The position numbers and the translations under genes were made by a program. A stretch of DNA of 64,000 nucleotides from Prunella strophiata (Eukaryota; Chordata; Aves; Passeriformes; Prunellidae). The notes under the pieces were generated by a model that ran no database searches, was not told where the DNA came from, and worked only from the letters and a program-made list of their open reading frames with translations. Of this stretch, positions 1 to 11,600 are shown one piece after another. The DNA is taken from contig JAZBQD010000027.1 in the NCBI GenBank assembly GCA_036583965.1, forward strand, positions 26,109,001-26,173,000, given 5' to 3'. Numbering within the stretch: position 1 is the first letter of the stretch; each line of letters starts with the position of its first letter.

Positions 1-460
1 GGGACCAGCGTTTTTATGGGAAAGGGAACTGGTGATTACCCTGCCTTGGCCTCTCCAAGGCCCAGTTATAGAATCTCTCAATATGAAGGGCAACAGCTGA
101 CTTTGGGGTGGAGACAAGGCAGGAAATTTGGAGCAATGATTTTCCCAATGCACATCTCCCTGAAGCTGTGTTGGGCTCCTCGTTCTTGGTGCTGCAGCCA
201 TGGAGTGCTGTGCCCCCAGGGACACCTGAGGATGGATCCAGGTGTTTTAGGGAAGCAGCAGTGTCCCAGCTGCACACTACACCTCCCTGGCTGCCCTGAG
301 GATGTGAACAAGAGGGATTCTTCATGTGTGTAACCCAGCCCTGGTTTGTGTGACAGCAGAAAATGGCATGCAGTGGCACAGCCCCATGAACTGAACCTTT
401 GGTAAAGAGAACAGAAGGCTCTCTTTGTTCCACACAGATCTGTGCTCACACAGCCCTCAC
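1..460 (-). other. LRRC52: LRRC52 intron 1 (5' part)
   Basis: This is sequence downstream of the GTGAGG donor on the minus strand. The open frame continues by chance to 78, but its residues lose similarity to LRRC52 immediately after the donor. No exon 2 or acceptor is recognised here, and no repeat is obvious. Confidence 0.75.
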
Positions 461-1080
461 CTGGAAAATGCACATCGCTCTCCATCATCCAGGTGATGAA
501 GTCCAAAAAGGAACAGTTGCAGTGCCACAGGTTGTGACTGAGCCTCAGAAACCTCAGGTTGGGCAAGTCCCGGACGGTGCTGGTGTCCAGGAAGGTTAAG
601 CCTGTCCGGCTCACATCCAGGTGCCGTAGCCAGGTGTTGTTGGCAAAAGCATCTTTCTCAATGGCCACAAGGTTGGGATTGTCTGAGATCTTCAGTACCA
701 CCAGGCTGAGGAGGTGGGAGAAGGTGCTGAAGGTGACCTGCGTGAGGTTGTTGAAGCTGAGGTCCAGATAGACAAGCCTGGCCACGCCAATGAAAGTGAA
801 ATCCAGGTCATCCCCCAAGAGGTTCTTTCTGCAGTCCAGATAGACCAAATCAGCCAGGAAGCTCAATTCCACTCCTGGCAGGTATGAGACGTTGTTTGCT
901 GCCAGAATTAGCTGCCTGGTGTCCAGGGGGATGTCCTCAGGGAACTCCTGCAACTGCTGCCCGGTGCAGTTCACCTCCAGGTACTGACAGCTACACCTGC
1001 TAGGGCAGCTGATGCCCTGTGATGCCATCCCCCAGAAGAAACAGGAGGCTCAGGGACCATGGGCTACCTGAAGGAGACAT
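461..1080 (-). CDS. LRRC52: LRRC52, exon 1 (partial gene; one-base frame break)
   Basis: This exon encodes the extracellular part of LRRC52, an auxiliary gamma subunit of BK-type (Slo) potassium channels at the plasma membrane. Read on the minus strand, it has a signal peptide (start ATG at 1080-1078, Leu-rich core), a Cys-rich LRR N-cap (CPSRCSC...NCTG), about five LRRs (for example LVYLDLSFNNLTQV) and the start of the LRR C-cap (HCNCSFLDF). These match human LRRC52 from end to end by eye. The exon ends at a CAG|GTGAGG donor at 461/460, so the remaining open frame down to 78 is intron read-through. Exon 2, with the transmembrane helix, lies left of the window. The signal peptide and LRR body are in different frames. 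A run of five C on the plus strand (1029-1033) carries one base too many; four would join the frames as LGMASQGISC, like the human FGMGLVSGSKC. An ATG-initiated frame from 1028 exists but lacks a signal peptide. Confidence 0.92.
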
Positions 1081-1569
1081 GGTTTGAGACTTCCAGGCTG
1101 CTTAGCCCTTTGTGGACTGCAAGCAGCCCTGTGGCAGCTGCACTGGCCTCCCAGCCATGCTGAGGAGGTGTCTGGCTGCAAGGCTGTCGGGAAGCACTTT
1201 GTGGCTCACCTGAGCCCTTGGCAGAGCGCCCAGCTGGAAACCGAGCCTGGCTTTCACACTGGGCAAGTGCAGAACAGTGGCTGGAGTGGCTCTGTCTCAC
1301 ACTCGGTGCCAGGTGACACCTCTGTGGTGTCAGTGGCTTGCAGAAGCTGCCTGGTTTCGGGGACACTGCTGTGACCTTGCTGACCTGCTGCCAGCTGAGT
1401 GGATGTGCAGGAAGCTGTGAGTGACATGGGAGCATCAGAACTTTGTGGGGAGAGCGTGAACAGCCCAAATTTTGTCAGAAATGGTGTCACACTGCAAGGG
1501 GTGGTACTGGTTAGGCAGGAGTCCTGTGCAATGCTGGGCTGGCTTTGTCTCCTTTCAGGAGCCAGGAGG
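1081..1569. other. LRRC52 upstream region, nothing recognised
   Basis: Unique sequence upstream of the LRRC52 start. I see no exon, CpG island or repeat; the LRRC52 promoter or 5' UTR should lie here but has no TATA box or CpG cluster that I can support. Confidence 0.5.
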
Positions 1570-1990
1570 TTTTATCCCATCTGGAGTAGTGTGTCCAGGT
1601 CTGGGGATCTCAGCACAAGATGTGGAGATGTTGGAACGGGTCCAGAGAGGCCATGAAGATGCTCAGAGGGTGGAGCAACTCTGGTGTGGGGACAGGCTGA
1701 GCTGGGGCTGCGCAGCCTGGAGAGGATTCTGGGGAGACCTCACCTAAACGGGTTTTTGGAAAAGAGTGACTCATTACACTGGCAGGTAATGAAAGAACAA
1801 GGGGGAATGGCTTAAACTGAAAGAGGACAGGTTTAGAGTGGATGTTAGGGAGAAATTCTCCCCTGGGAAGGTGATGAGGCACAGGGTGCCCAGAGAACCT
1901 GTGGCTACCCCATCCCTGGAAGTGTTCAAGGCCAGGCTGGACAGGGCTTGGAGCAAACTGGGATAGTGGAAAGTGTCCCTGCTCATTATC
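1570..1990 (+). mobile_element. CR1 LINE 3' fragment
   Basis: This fragment has the typical avian CR1 tail order: a 'gtccagagaggccatgaaga' block, 'acaagggggaatggctt', 'gatgttagggagaaattct', 'gtgcccagagaacctgtgg', then 'catccctggaagtgttcaag'. It sits between the divergent LRRC52 and NUF2 genes and ends about 50 bp before the NUF2 CpG island. The extreme 3' end is missing. Confidence 0.9.
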
Positions 1991-2019
1991 AGGCGGAAAA
2001 CTAGGCGAGCTTTAACGCT

Positions 2020-2620
2020 CCTTCCAGGGATTTTATTATTCTTCCAGAGGCCGTGAGAGCCCCGCCTGACAGAGCCGGAGGGACGGGGCCGCCTCGCCCC
2101 GCCCTTCCCCTCACGGCCAACGGCCGCGGCCTGACAAACCACGCCCACTCGCGACAGCGCGGCCGCGGATAGGCCAGGCGAGGGCGGGAACGCGCTGAGC
2201 CCCGCCCCTCCATGACGATACGGCGTTTGATAGGTCAGCGTAGTGCGGGGGCGGGGCGCCAAGGATTCAAGCAGAGGGCGCGCACCGGTGCCGCCGTTGT
2301 GTCCCCGCCGCCGCCGCGTCCCCGTCCCGTCCCCGTCCCCGTCCCGTCCCCCGCGCGTCCCCGCCGCCGCCATGGAGACCATGACCTTCCCCCGCTACAG
2401 CCCCGACGACATCATCAGCTACCTCCGCTCGCACATCCTGGAGGGCGCCGAGGCCCGCAACCTGGTCAAGGGCGACGTGTTCGGCAGCCCCAGGGTGCGT
2501 GAGTTGGGGGAGGCGCGGCTCCGGGCCCCGCTGGCCCGGCCCCAGGGACCGCGGGGTTTGGGTGGAACGGGGTTGGGCTGGGCTCGGAGTAGTCTCGGGG
2601 CTCCCCTGGGGCCTCGCCAG
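2020..2620 (+). promoter_or_regulatory. NUF2: NUF2 CpG-island promoter
   Basis: An abrupt GC- and CpG-rich block spans the NUF2 start. It holds GC boxes (around 2200-2208 and 2248-2257), a perfect E2F-type GGCGGGAA (2183-2190), a CHR-like TTTGAT (2226-2231) and TTCAAG, the reverse of the CHR variant CTTGAA (2266-2271). There is no TATA box. E2F plus CHR sites are the usual arrangement in DREAM/MuvB-controlled mitotic genes, the known regulatory class of NUF2. Whether these particular sites work is inference. A CCCGT-rich microrepeat (about 2318-2350) lies in the presumed 5' UTR. Confidence 0.75.
2372..2494 (+). CDS. NUF2: NUF2 coding exon 1
   Basis: Encodes residues 1-41 at the start of the calponin-homology domain. 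It ends SPR with phase 0 at donor GTGCGT. A stronger GTGAGT lies four bases downstream (2499), but using it would put a TGA in exon 2, so the first donor is preferred. Residue spacing also matches human NPK|PEV. Confidence 0.93.
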
Positions 2621-5600
2621 AAAGCGCCGCGGTGTCACCAGCAGCACACGGCCTGTCTTGCCCAGTTCTGTGTGAACTGGCTAAAAACAGCCACGTTGTC
2701 TGATTACAACATCTTGCCTGATCCATTCAGTGCTTTTAAACCTTCCCTGCTTCACCTCCTTTCATCATTCTGAGCATTTAGTGTTAGTAAGCGAAGAAAA
2801 GTGGCTTTAAAGCAGAATTGATGCCTCAGAGTGATTCCTGGTGCTGTTATTGCTTGAGTTCGAGCCTGCGGTGAGAGGGGTCTGGCCCTGCTTGTTTAGA
2901 TGGTTTTTAAGAAGGAAAATTGATAATGGATTAGTGCTGTAAATGAAAAATTGTTTGGCTTGTGATTTTTTTTTCATCTTCATTTGAATAATCTAATGAA
3001 AGGCACTCGTTGCTACAGGATTATAATTTCTGTGACCTTTTTTAGGTTTTTGGTATTGCTTGGTTTGGAAGCTGCTCAGCAAGCAGCAAGTGTAATGAAA
3101 ACCAATGCCTGGCATACACAGTCAGGGTTGTAACTGCCCGAGCTGACTGCTGCCCCTTGAAACTGAATTATCAGCAAGTAATGCTTGAACTGAAAAATGT
3201 TGGAAATTAAACTTGGTTGTCGTGGTGGCTCAGTAAAATCAGCCTTCATATGTTAAAAACCTGAATGCTTTCATGGCCTGGTCTGAAAGCCCTGAGTAAT
3301 CAAACATGGAATACTGATTCATGTCCTCTCTCCCTGCAGCTTGACGTTTTACACCTGATTTACCTGAGAATCTGCAGAAAGTGTGTGGGATCCGACTGGA
3401 GCATGCCTACATGGTAGGGCAGGGGTGATGGGATGTGGAAGGAAAAGAATATTGGACTTACCTGTTCTTTGGGATACTAAGAGTGCCAGAAATGTCTAAG
3501 GTCCAGGAGGGACTGGACAAGCTTTTGGAGGGGCACCATGCCTTGAAGATCCATACTGGGCTCCTGCCTTTGGCCATGGACTGATGTGGAAGGAATGTAA
3601 ATGTTGCTTTTGATATTTGATCATCTCCACTCCTTCATTAACTGAGGGGAAAGTGAGGAGAGGCTGATACCTAAATTGACTAGCAGTTAATTTATCTACT
3701 GTCTCTGTTAGGCAAGAACTGATCCTTGAAAGTAAGAGTAAAAATGTCTCATGGCTTTTCTGGATAAACTGAAAGGGAATGAGTATTATGTGCAAGGTAA
3801 CTCTGTTCTTCCCAGGCAGTGCCATCAGCTGCCATACTGTGCTGTGAGGTTTAAAATGTCAGAGAAAAGGGGACAGTGTACACTACATTCTCCTCCTGAC
3901 TTCTTCAAGAAGCAGCTGAGTGGGTCAGTTTTGGGGTGTTTAAAGAAGGAGCTTCTTGCTGGTAGCTGTATAATGCTGTGCTGCACAAGTTATGAACAAA
4001 ATAAAACAGAGTTTAGATTCAGTTCCAGAGTTTGTAATGTTGCTGCTTTAGTTATTATTGTATTTTTTATGTCTTTTCCAGCCAAAGTTGACCCTTAAAA
4101 TAGTGTGCTAATTAGCTTGCTGACATTTTTCAGCCTTTAATATGTGTTCCCTGTGGATGGGAAGATCATCCTCAGTGTTCCTAATCTATTGGAATTATTT
4201 TATGCTGTGGGAAATGCTGCATAATTTTTGTTTTAAGTATTCTCTACTTATGCAGTGACTCTCTTTTTACTCTTTAGATGCCACTCAATGTTGACATAAT
4301 GTACCCACAGATCCATGAAGGCTTCCTTACCTGTCTGTAACTTGTATATTCACATGTAAGTAGAAGATGCTTGTCTTGTGCTTGCTGGACAAATGCTCTG
4401 GGATGAGAGGACAGGATCTATTTTGTAGCAAATGGGTACAGGACAAGAAGTGAGCCGTGGTCACAGAACCTGAGTCACAGTCCCTGCAGTGAGGCTGTGT
4501 TCTGTTCTCCTTGCAGGGAGCGCTTGCTGCCCATGTGCCGGATTAGTGACTTCCAAATCGCTGATGTTTTAAACCCAAGTAAGCAAGTGCCTTGTAATCC
4601 TCGTGTTTCCTGGGTGTTGCTTGGTATTCCAGGTGCTTTTTCTCCTTGGGCATAGCCAGATGGGTATCTAATGTGGAGAAGTGTCCTTGACTTCCTGCTG
4701 CTCTTCTGACCCTTAAACAAGCTGGTTCTAGTGGGCAGCTCTTATTCCTTATGTGGGCTGGTGCAGGTCAGTAACTGAGGGCAGTTTTGAATGCTGTGAA
4801 TCTGCTGAACTGCTGGTCTGGAGGTGGGCTGTGACATACTTATAGCAGTGTAATAATAGATGGGGATGAAAATTACCCTGACAGCTCTGAAATGCTTTAG
4901 GATTTCTTAGGCTGATGCCTGTGCTTCACTCCTTTCAATACCCAATTGTAGTTCTGCCACAACACAGACAACTTGGAAAATGCTGCTCTGAAGAAATCTT
5001 TCACTTCTGGATTTGTCTTGTCTAAGACATTCAAAGCTTTTGTAATCATCTTTCAGAAAGTTTGCTTTTAAAGACAGAAGGTCCCTGCAGTTCAAATTGC
5101 TGCCTTCAGTTTGGCTGATAGCTACAGAGAGGTTCTCTCCTTCAGAGCTGTAGTTCAAGATTGACACTCTTGATTCTCCCTGGCTTCTGTTTGAATGGGA
5201 TGCTGTGTGTTAACAGCCTTTTCTCCCAGGTTCCATTATTCATTTGTTAAATTACACAGAATTGCTAAGTGTTGATAACCAGCTCAGGTGCTGGTTTTTG
5301 TGTAGTCTGAAACCTTTGCAAGCTGACTGGGGGAAGAACTAATTTGGATTGTGTTTTGTAATTTCTGTCCTCCTCTGAATTACGCTTGGCCCAACCTTTT
5401 TGAAGCAATTGCAGTGCTTTTGGAAACCAGCTGAGTGAGCTCTTGCAATTGCTGTTTCAGAGACCAAGAGGACTGTTCGCTTCTTGAGTGGCATCCTCAA
5501 CTTTGTGAACTTCAGGGAGTTCCGGCGTGAGGCCTACTTGGAGCTCCAACTGAGCTATGTAAGATTAGGTGCTGTTTTATTCCAGATACCTAGTAAAGTA

Positions 5601-8600
5601 TAACTGATACTAACCTAGAACTAGGAGCATGAAGATTAAGGTTTAACTTCAGGTTTATGTAACATGTTGGGATGTTAGATGTAGCCAAGTATTTCAGGAA
5701 GGTACTGATTATTACTTAGGATATTACTGAAAAGTTGTTTTGGTTTTTTTCCTATAACTTATTGAATACTTTAGCCTGGTAAGGGAATAATTGACACCTT
5801 GTATAGTTTTGAGAAAAGCTGGGTGCAACAGTTGTAGGTGGCTTCTGTTCTGAATGTCTCAGTAGTTCAGAGATGGTGCATTTCATGTGAAATAACAATG
5901 AGCAAGGCTCTAATAAAAGCCCAAACCACACTTCTCTAAAATTAAATATTTAACTTGCAGAAATTAGCTATGGAGAAAAACCAGCAACTGGAGGCTGTGA
6001 ATCGGGAGGCAGCACTGAAGCTGGAGAAACTGAAGTGAGTGTGAGGAGTAAGCACTGTGAGATGCCCTGCTTGTCTTTCTTGCTCAGGATGGATCAGTGG
6101 GCCAGTTGTGTGAGGCTTAACAAATCTGTGTGCAGAGCCCCATTCTTGGGTCATAATAACTTGGTTCAATGCTACAGACTTGGGGAAGAGGGGCTGGAAT
6201 GTGGCCCAGCAGAAAAGGACCTGGGGGTGCTGTTTGGCAGCAGCTGAACAAGATCCAACAGTGTGGCCAAGGAGGCCAATGGCACCTGGCCTGTATCAGC
6301 AAGTGTGGCCAGCAGGACCAGGGCAGTGACCATCCCTGTGACACACCCTGAGTGCTGCATCCGGTTCTGGGCCCTTCACCGCAAGGGGGACATTGAGTGT
6401 GCCCAGAAAAGGGCAATGGAAGGGTCTGGGGCATAAGTCTGATGAAAGGGAGCTGAGGAGGTTTATTCCCTGCTGGACAGAGAAATAAAAAACAACTTTT
6501 ACAGTGTATGGTTGCATTGAGGGAATCCTGTATTTGTATGTAAGGAACTAGGTTGAAACTTTTTGCTCTCACCTAGCTTTTAGTGATGTGTCTGTATCCC
6601 TTCAACAGCTGGAGGAAGCCCATCTTGTAACTTAATAGATGAGTAAAGTTGTCTTCCTTAGTTATTTGACATGTTTGCCACAATCTCTGTTTTTCAGGCC
6701 ATTTAGCCCTACTGCCTGTGTCTTTGCACCATTAAGTTTTGTTTTTGCTTGTGGATAATAGGATGAAGAAATGGCTGCTTTCCAAGGGAGCTTTCAAAAC
6801 AAAGTGGTTTTTTTTTTTCCTGACAGCTGCTCTTGGTGTGTGCTACACAGGGGGTTCTCTAGCTGGGATAGGTTCACACTAATATAAGCTATTTGTATGA
6901 CAGGTAATATGCAAATTTCATAAATGAGAGTCACCACCAAAATTGGTAGGAGTGTTGTACTTTCATGCTTTGCTTAACATGGTCTTTAAACTTAGTCCTC
7001 TATGTTTGTGCCTCTTCTTGCCAAAATAGCTCTTTAAATTATGCTTCAACTGCAAAATCTTACAAGCAAAGGAAAATAAGATCTATTCATTTGAGACTGT
7101 CTTGCTCTGATTACTGAAGTTACTGGCTGTAAACTCTGTGGAGACAGTGATTATTTTATCTCCTGTACTCTGACTGGACTATAATGATGCTGAAACTGCC
7201 CAATATCTTTATTTTTCCCTCAGCACAGTCCCAGTTGAACATGAGGCAGAGATCAAGCAGCTCACAGAGAACATTCGGGAGCTGGAGCAGCTGCTGAGGC
7301 AGGACTACCGTCGGAAACAAGTAGGATCTTGTTCTGTATTTCTCTGAAAACCTGCTGTGGGCTCCTCTCTTCTCTTGATTTTATTCCCTTCCCTCTAGCT
7401 CTGTGGATAAAAGGGACTTTTCTGATTTAAAACAATGGCCATTTTAGCAAAATGCTGTTGGACCCCTCTTTTGTTTCACTATAAGGAATGTGAAATGTGC
7501 TTTAAATCAGATTTGGGGAATACAGGAGTATAGTTGATTCCTTTTTTGAAATGCATTTCTGCAATGACTTGGGAGATGCACATCACACTTCCAAACAGGA
7601 AGACAGGGATGTTCCTCTTTGTTTTCCATTTGAATTCAAAGAATTGGAACTGGAGGTAAGCCATGGCAAGAAATGAGGCCCAAGAAGGGTCACCCAAGGG
7701 AATGCCTGGCAAAAAGAATAGGGCTAATTGCAGGAGTAACTTTTCAGCAGTGGAAACTTGCCTCTCAGGTTTCATAGATTCTATAACTTCTTTATCTCCT
7801 TTAGGAGAAAACAAAAGAATCCTGACCATAGATTACTATTTTCTAAGTCATGTCTTTATTATTAGCATTATTAACCTTGTGTTTGACTAGTATTTGGGAC
7901 CTTATATTAAATTGTATTTTTCCCTGAAGAACAGAGCCCCTGGCAGAGGAAGTTGTGGGGGTATAATAACTGCCAGGTTCAATGAGAATAGGGATGGCCA
8001 ATCTCTTATCCTTATTCCTAGTTACCCACTGCTGGCTGCATCCCTAGTGCTTCCAGTGGTTTTGGTGACAATATTCTCCTTTCTAACTTTGAAATCTTAC
8101 AGACTGCAGTTTTTTCTGCAGTTTATGGCATTCCAAAGGACCCATAAATGGGATTTCTCTTATGGACAGATCTATGATAGAAGGATAAGGCAGGTAGCAG
8201 CTGTAGAGATGCTTGTTGAAAGCTTGGTGGCTTTTTTTTTTTTTTTTCAGACAGCTTTGCAAGAAGTGACTTCTCAAAAGAAGGCAGATATTGCTGAAAG
8301 AACCCAAAAACTGGTGAGTACACTCTGTGTGGGTGCTGGCTGCAGCTTCCATCTCAGATCAACTGAGAGATCATCTGTCTTTCTAGGATGAGATTATTTT
8401 TGGAACTAAGTCACTAAAAATCTGGACCTGTGAGGTGCTGTGGGTTTACCTTGCATGCATAGAGTGAGCTAATGAGGCAGAACAGGAGGTTTTGAACTTG
8501 TTGCTCTTTTTCCAGGGTGACAGAGCTGGCTCTGGAATGCTGCAGTCACTGCCTCAGTATCCCTAGGTCAGGATAGAGGGAGAGAGCTGCTGGCAGAATG

Positions 8601-11600
8601 CCAGGCTGGATGGGGCTTGGGGCAACCTGGTCTGGTGGGAGGTGTCCCTGCCCATGGCAGGGGGTTGGAACGAGATGATTTTTGAGGTCCTTTCCAACCC
8701 AAACCATTCTAGGATTAGCTGGCAGGCTCTTGGTGGAAAATACCAGTTAGCTGCTGTTCTTCTGCACCCCTGTAAGCAACTCTGGGAAGCAAAATAGGCT
8801 GTTGATTGCTTTGATTTGTCTTGTTAATGCTGTTCAGAGGAATTTATTTTTAGAACTTCCTAATGAGGAATGACTGCACACCAAAGAACCTGTTTAGTCA
8901 TAAGATCATGGCAAACTTTGCTACACAATTCCTCTTTGTTCACCTAATCACTAATATTGAAAGTGTTTGTCTCATTAACTAGAATGAGTGTAAAGTGTCT
9001 ATGGCTGCTTTGAAAGAAGAACAAGAGCAGCTGAAATCCAAAATTGTGGAGAGTCCAGAAGAATGGAAAAGTTACAACGAGATGATGAAAGAGACTATTA
9101 AGAAATTGAAGAGATCTAAGGTGAGGTTTTCTCTGTCCTCACAAGGAAGTATTCTGTTAGAAAAAGCATGTTGTACTGGACTGTCACCATCTAGAACTGC
9201 TTCTTGAGTGATGGTGAAACACCAGCAGGACAGTGGTTAGTCTGAAATGAAATCACAGCCTCAGAGGAAACTGAAGGTTTGTGGTAGAGGTGGTGGTTTA
9301 TTTTTGATGGAGCTGTTTTTTTCCTTTTGAAAAGCAAGATTGCAGTCACTTGCAAAATCAGGTGTTGAATTCTGTTTAACTGTTTGGCTGTTTGCTCTCC
9401 AGAGGAGACAATATTTTGTCAGTTCCCAAATCTCTCTGGGTTTAGAACATGTGCTTCAATAGTGCTTCTGTTGTCATTAACTGTTTCTGCAATCAATGGC
9501 TGTCTTCACTAATATGCTGAACACTGAGTTCCCTCCTGGATTTCTGTTTTGGGTTTTTAAAAATTATAATATCCACTCATTTTTGTGGTTAGAGATTACT
9601 CACACTTCAGTGAAGTCTGCACTTTGCCTCTGAAGGTTATTTTTGTTCCAAAGGTGTAAACTTGATTGCTGTACTTTCAAGTACAAAGCTTTATGTAGCT
9701 CTTGTTTTACCAGTGTAGAATTTCTTCACTGTACAGCTTTTTTTTTTTTTTTTTTTTTCTGAAAGCTCTTGGAAAAAGCTGATTACTGATTAATTCAGTG
9801 TAAAACACTTGCATGTCACCTTTATTTCTGTGCTTCCAAATAAATGCCTTTCTTTTATTTTTTTTTTTTACAAAGTCCTCATTTCACTAACTCTTAAATA
9901 TTACTTCTAGTGTCTTTAAACAATGAGGGGCAGGTTGAAAGTTCAATATGCTTTAATTCTATATAAAAGAACTCTAAAACTGTTTATTTATAGTCTTTTT
10001 CTCTCTTTAAAGCAAGAAGTTACTGAGAAATATGAAGGTTATAGAGATGTAGTTGAGGTTCTGCCATCATGCCAAGTGGAATTGCAGTTATACCAAAAGA
10101 AGATGGAAATACAGGGAGAAAATGTGGAGAGACTGGCCAGCGTGTCATCAGAGGTCTGTATTATCCAAATTATATCCTGTTAGGGAGAATTGAATGTTTA
10201 AGCAATGTTCCCCTCTTTCCTTTTCACTTAAAGAATGACATTTTGAAGATTCCAAATTCTTTCTTAAAAATGTCAGTAAAACATTGCTGCTGCTTTGCTG
10301 GGTGGCACTAGCTAATGTACTATGCACCAGCTATTGACCACTTTGAATAGTCAAAGCCTTTGTTGCCATAGAAACCTGACCTAAAATAGTTGGAGCTGTC
10401 TTGGGGTTGTTGGTAGGAAATGATGGGAAAAGAAAAGTGAAATCTAGTTTCTTCTGCCTTGAGAGTGGAAACTAAGAATAAAAAATTGTTACTTCAGGAA
10501 GAGTCACGTCTTAAGTGTCTTTAAATTTATTAATATTACTAAGCCAGACATTCTCTGATGAAATGTTTGTCACAATACAAACTTGCTATTTGCCACTAGG
10601 TTTTGGGAGAATGCAGTTGTTAGGAGCAATTGAAAAATGGTATGGAGTCCTTTTGGGTATCTGTAGAGCATGTGTTCAAATTACCCTTGGCAAAAAGCTG
10701 TAGCAGAAGTCACAGTCACTTCTGAAAGCCATCCTAAGGGAGGGGGTCTTGTCCATTTGGATGTATTCATAATCAGATAAGGACCAGTGAACTGGGAGGA
10801 GTTGTCAATCAGATCTTAAAAAGCATCTAGCTAATTCTAATCTTAAACATTTACAGGGTATGCTGTCTTGATAATTTCCCACCCCCATTTAATTTATTTC
10901 TATTTAATTGATTTCTATACTTCTGTACTCTAGGCCAGAAATCTGGAGGACCAGCTTGAGAGTGCTCAGGTAGAGCTGAAAAAGGCCAAGACAGATGAAA
11001 TGTCCCTGAAGAGAGTGGTCACTGCAAAACATGAGAAGCTTGCCACAGCTGAGATCCAGCTTCAAAAGATGCGTGAAGACATTGAGCAACACAAGTGCAC
11101 CGTGCTCGAGTATGGAGGAGTTGATGTTTCTGCCTGATGCTGCTTTATGTCTTTGTTATGTGCTGCCAAAGTTCATGTCTGCTACAAACACACAGCTTAG
11201 CAGTGAGGGGAAAATGAGCAGTGTGGGACAGCTCTGTGTGAAGACCAGGAATGCTGCAGGCAGGGATTTGGGGTCTCAAATCAATAATTGCAATGTGACT
11301 TGACAGCAATTCTTTTATTGGAGCACTAATTTAATTTATAATGCTTATTCTTGATTCTTTTATCTTCTTAAAGAGAATGTCACATTGGGATAATTTTCCA
11401 ACTTATCAGACTTCAACAAAGCCCCATTTGCCTTTCATGAATTTTTCATAATTTCCCTTGCCACTTTTGCTCATTATCAAAGATGTTCAAGACCCATGGG
11501 GAAATGGGGCTCGCATCTCAGAGGAGCATTATCCTGACATGATGCTTCTAAAACAAAAGGAAAAGTGTCATTTGATCAAAGCCTCTCAGTCCCTCTTCCT

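Noticed and set aside
78..460. Continuation of the LRRC52 open frame to a stop at 78
   Set aside because: Similarity to LRRC52 stops at a good CAG|GTGAGG donor, so this part is intron read-through.
2495..2504. Use of the stronger GTGAGT donor at 2499 to repair the NUF2 frame
   Set aside because: It adds four bases and gives a TGA straight after the exon 1/2 junction, so it does not explain the frame break.
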